Shown here in pieces: positions 6,159 through 6,386 of a stretch of DNA of 6,386 nt (position 1 is its first letter; the number at the start of each line of letters is the position of its first letter). The notes under the pieces are model-generated. The model made no database searches. It worked only from the letters and a program-made list of their open reading frames with translations, and was not told where the DNA came from. The position numbers were made by a program, and so were the translations under genes. Source of the DNA: an uncultured Christensenellaceae bacterium (GTDB taxonomy: Bacteria > Bacillota > Clostridia > Christensenellales > Christensenellaceae); contig CAKROK010000079.1 of NCBI GenBank assembly GCA_934373295.1, forward strand, positions 1 to 6,386, read 5' to 3'.

Positions 6159-6386
6159 CTATAAATACAAAGATGCATGATAACTATATTTAAAAATAAT
6201 AAAACCGAACTGTCTCCGATCAAGAGAGAGCTCGGCTTTTGAGTTTGGTGCAGCAAGACAATCCAAATCCGAACCGTTTTTGTTGCTGATAGCTTCCTGC
6301 AATTCCGCAAAGGTGATGGTTTTCGTGCCCTCCTTGTAGTTGAAGGTGATCACCATTTTATCATCGTACAGGAAAATCGCATTGAT
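6159..6386 (-). CDS. Large serine recombinase, C-terminal end (5' partial, runs off the window)
   Basis: The frame enters from the right edge, and the visible 75 residues begin INAIFLYDDKMVITFNYK, continue with TKTITFAELQEA and end the conserved part at SDLDCLAAP. This pattern (IxLYDDKxVxTFNYKxG, T-I-T-x-x-E, SDLxxxxAP) is what I recall from the C-termini of large serine recombinases/integrases of clostridial phages and conjugative elements. The catalytic N-terminal resolvase domain lies outside the window, so the call rests on the tail alone. Such enzymes integrate and excise elements by Ser-mediated cleavage at short att sites. After SDLDCLAAP about 28 further residues run through a terminator-like hairpin to the TAG at 6159-6161; they look unconserved. 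The Met within KMVITF is internal, not a start. Ile codons here are ATC or ATT, never ATA. Confidence 0.65.
   Translation of the reverse strand: MNAIFLYDDKMVITFNYKEGTKTITFAELQEAISNKNGSDLDCLAAPNSKAELSLDRRQFGFIIFKYSYHASLYL
6191..6239 (-). terminator. Terminator hairpin inside the 3' end of the recombinase gene
   Basis: CCGAACTGTCTC (6205-6216) pairs with GAGAGAGCTCGG (6224-6235) with two mismatches and a 7-base loop. On the minus strand the hairpin is followed by TTTTATTATTTTT. It precedes the in-frame stop at 6159-6161 by about 30 bases, so it is embedded in the reading frame. Confidence 0.65.

Noticed and set aside
1..6386. CRISPR array, tRNA, rRNA or riboswitch
   Set aside because: I read both strands of the gaps and saw no regularly spaced repeats, cloverleaf or recognisable conserved RNA fold.

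Overview
The window looks like a piece of a Clostridia-type Firmicutes chromosome of intermediate GC, probably a gut or animal-associated anaerobe. This rests on strong GGAGG-type ribosome sites, a MATE/cytidylate-kinase-like fusion, an HxlR regulator, an XRE regulator with membrane segments, an LPXTG-like wall-anchored protein and the tail of a large serine recombinase. No taxon can be fixed from the sequence alone.

Layout, left to right. (1) Positions 2-931 (+) hold the 3' part of a MATE-family transporter whose chain continues into a cytidylate-kinase-like domain; a hairpin at 933-967 separates it from the next, convergent gene. (2) Positions 977-1657 (-) encode an XRE-type DNA-binding protein with three predicted membrane helices. 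(3) Positions 1767-2102 (-) encode an HxlR-type winged-helix regulator, divergent from a small cupin gene at 2240-2599 (+). The 137-bp gap between them holds two back-to-back promoters and two GTAC half-sites exactly 20 bp apart, which fits the regulator controlling itself and the cupin. (4) Positions 2600-2921 carry no convincing gene but hold two strong terminators, one for each converging transcript. (5) Positions 2922-6011 (-) encode a 1029-residue secreted surface protein: signal peptide, lamin-tail domain, a long choice-of-anchor-I-like propeller region, an Ig-like segment, helical repeats, a Pro/Lys spacer and an SPKTG sorting signal. (6) Positions 6159-6386 (-) are the C-terminal end of what looks like a large serine recombinase running off the window, with its terminator hairpin inside the reading frame.

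The left four genes use the isoleucine codon ATA often (11 of 27 Ile codons in the first gene). The surface protein uses it rarely (2 of 20 in the parts I counted), and the recombinase tail not at all. Together with the recombinase this suggests that the right half, from somewhere in 2600-2920 onward, is accessory or mobile DNA whose border falls in that gap. That is inference. I did not find a clearly new multi-gene system. The most unusual items are the MATE-kinase fusion, the HxlR/cupin switch with its helically phased half-sites, and the surface protein next to a recombinase.
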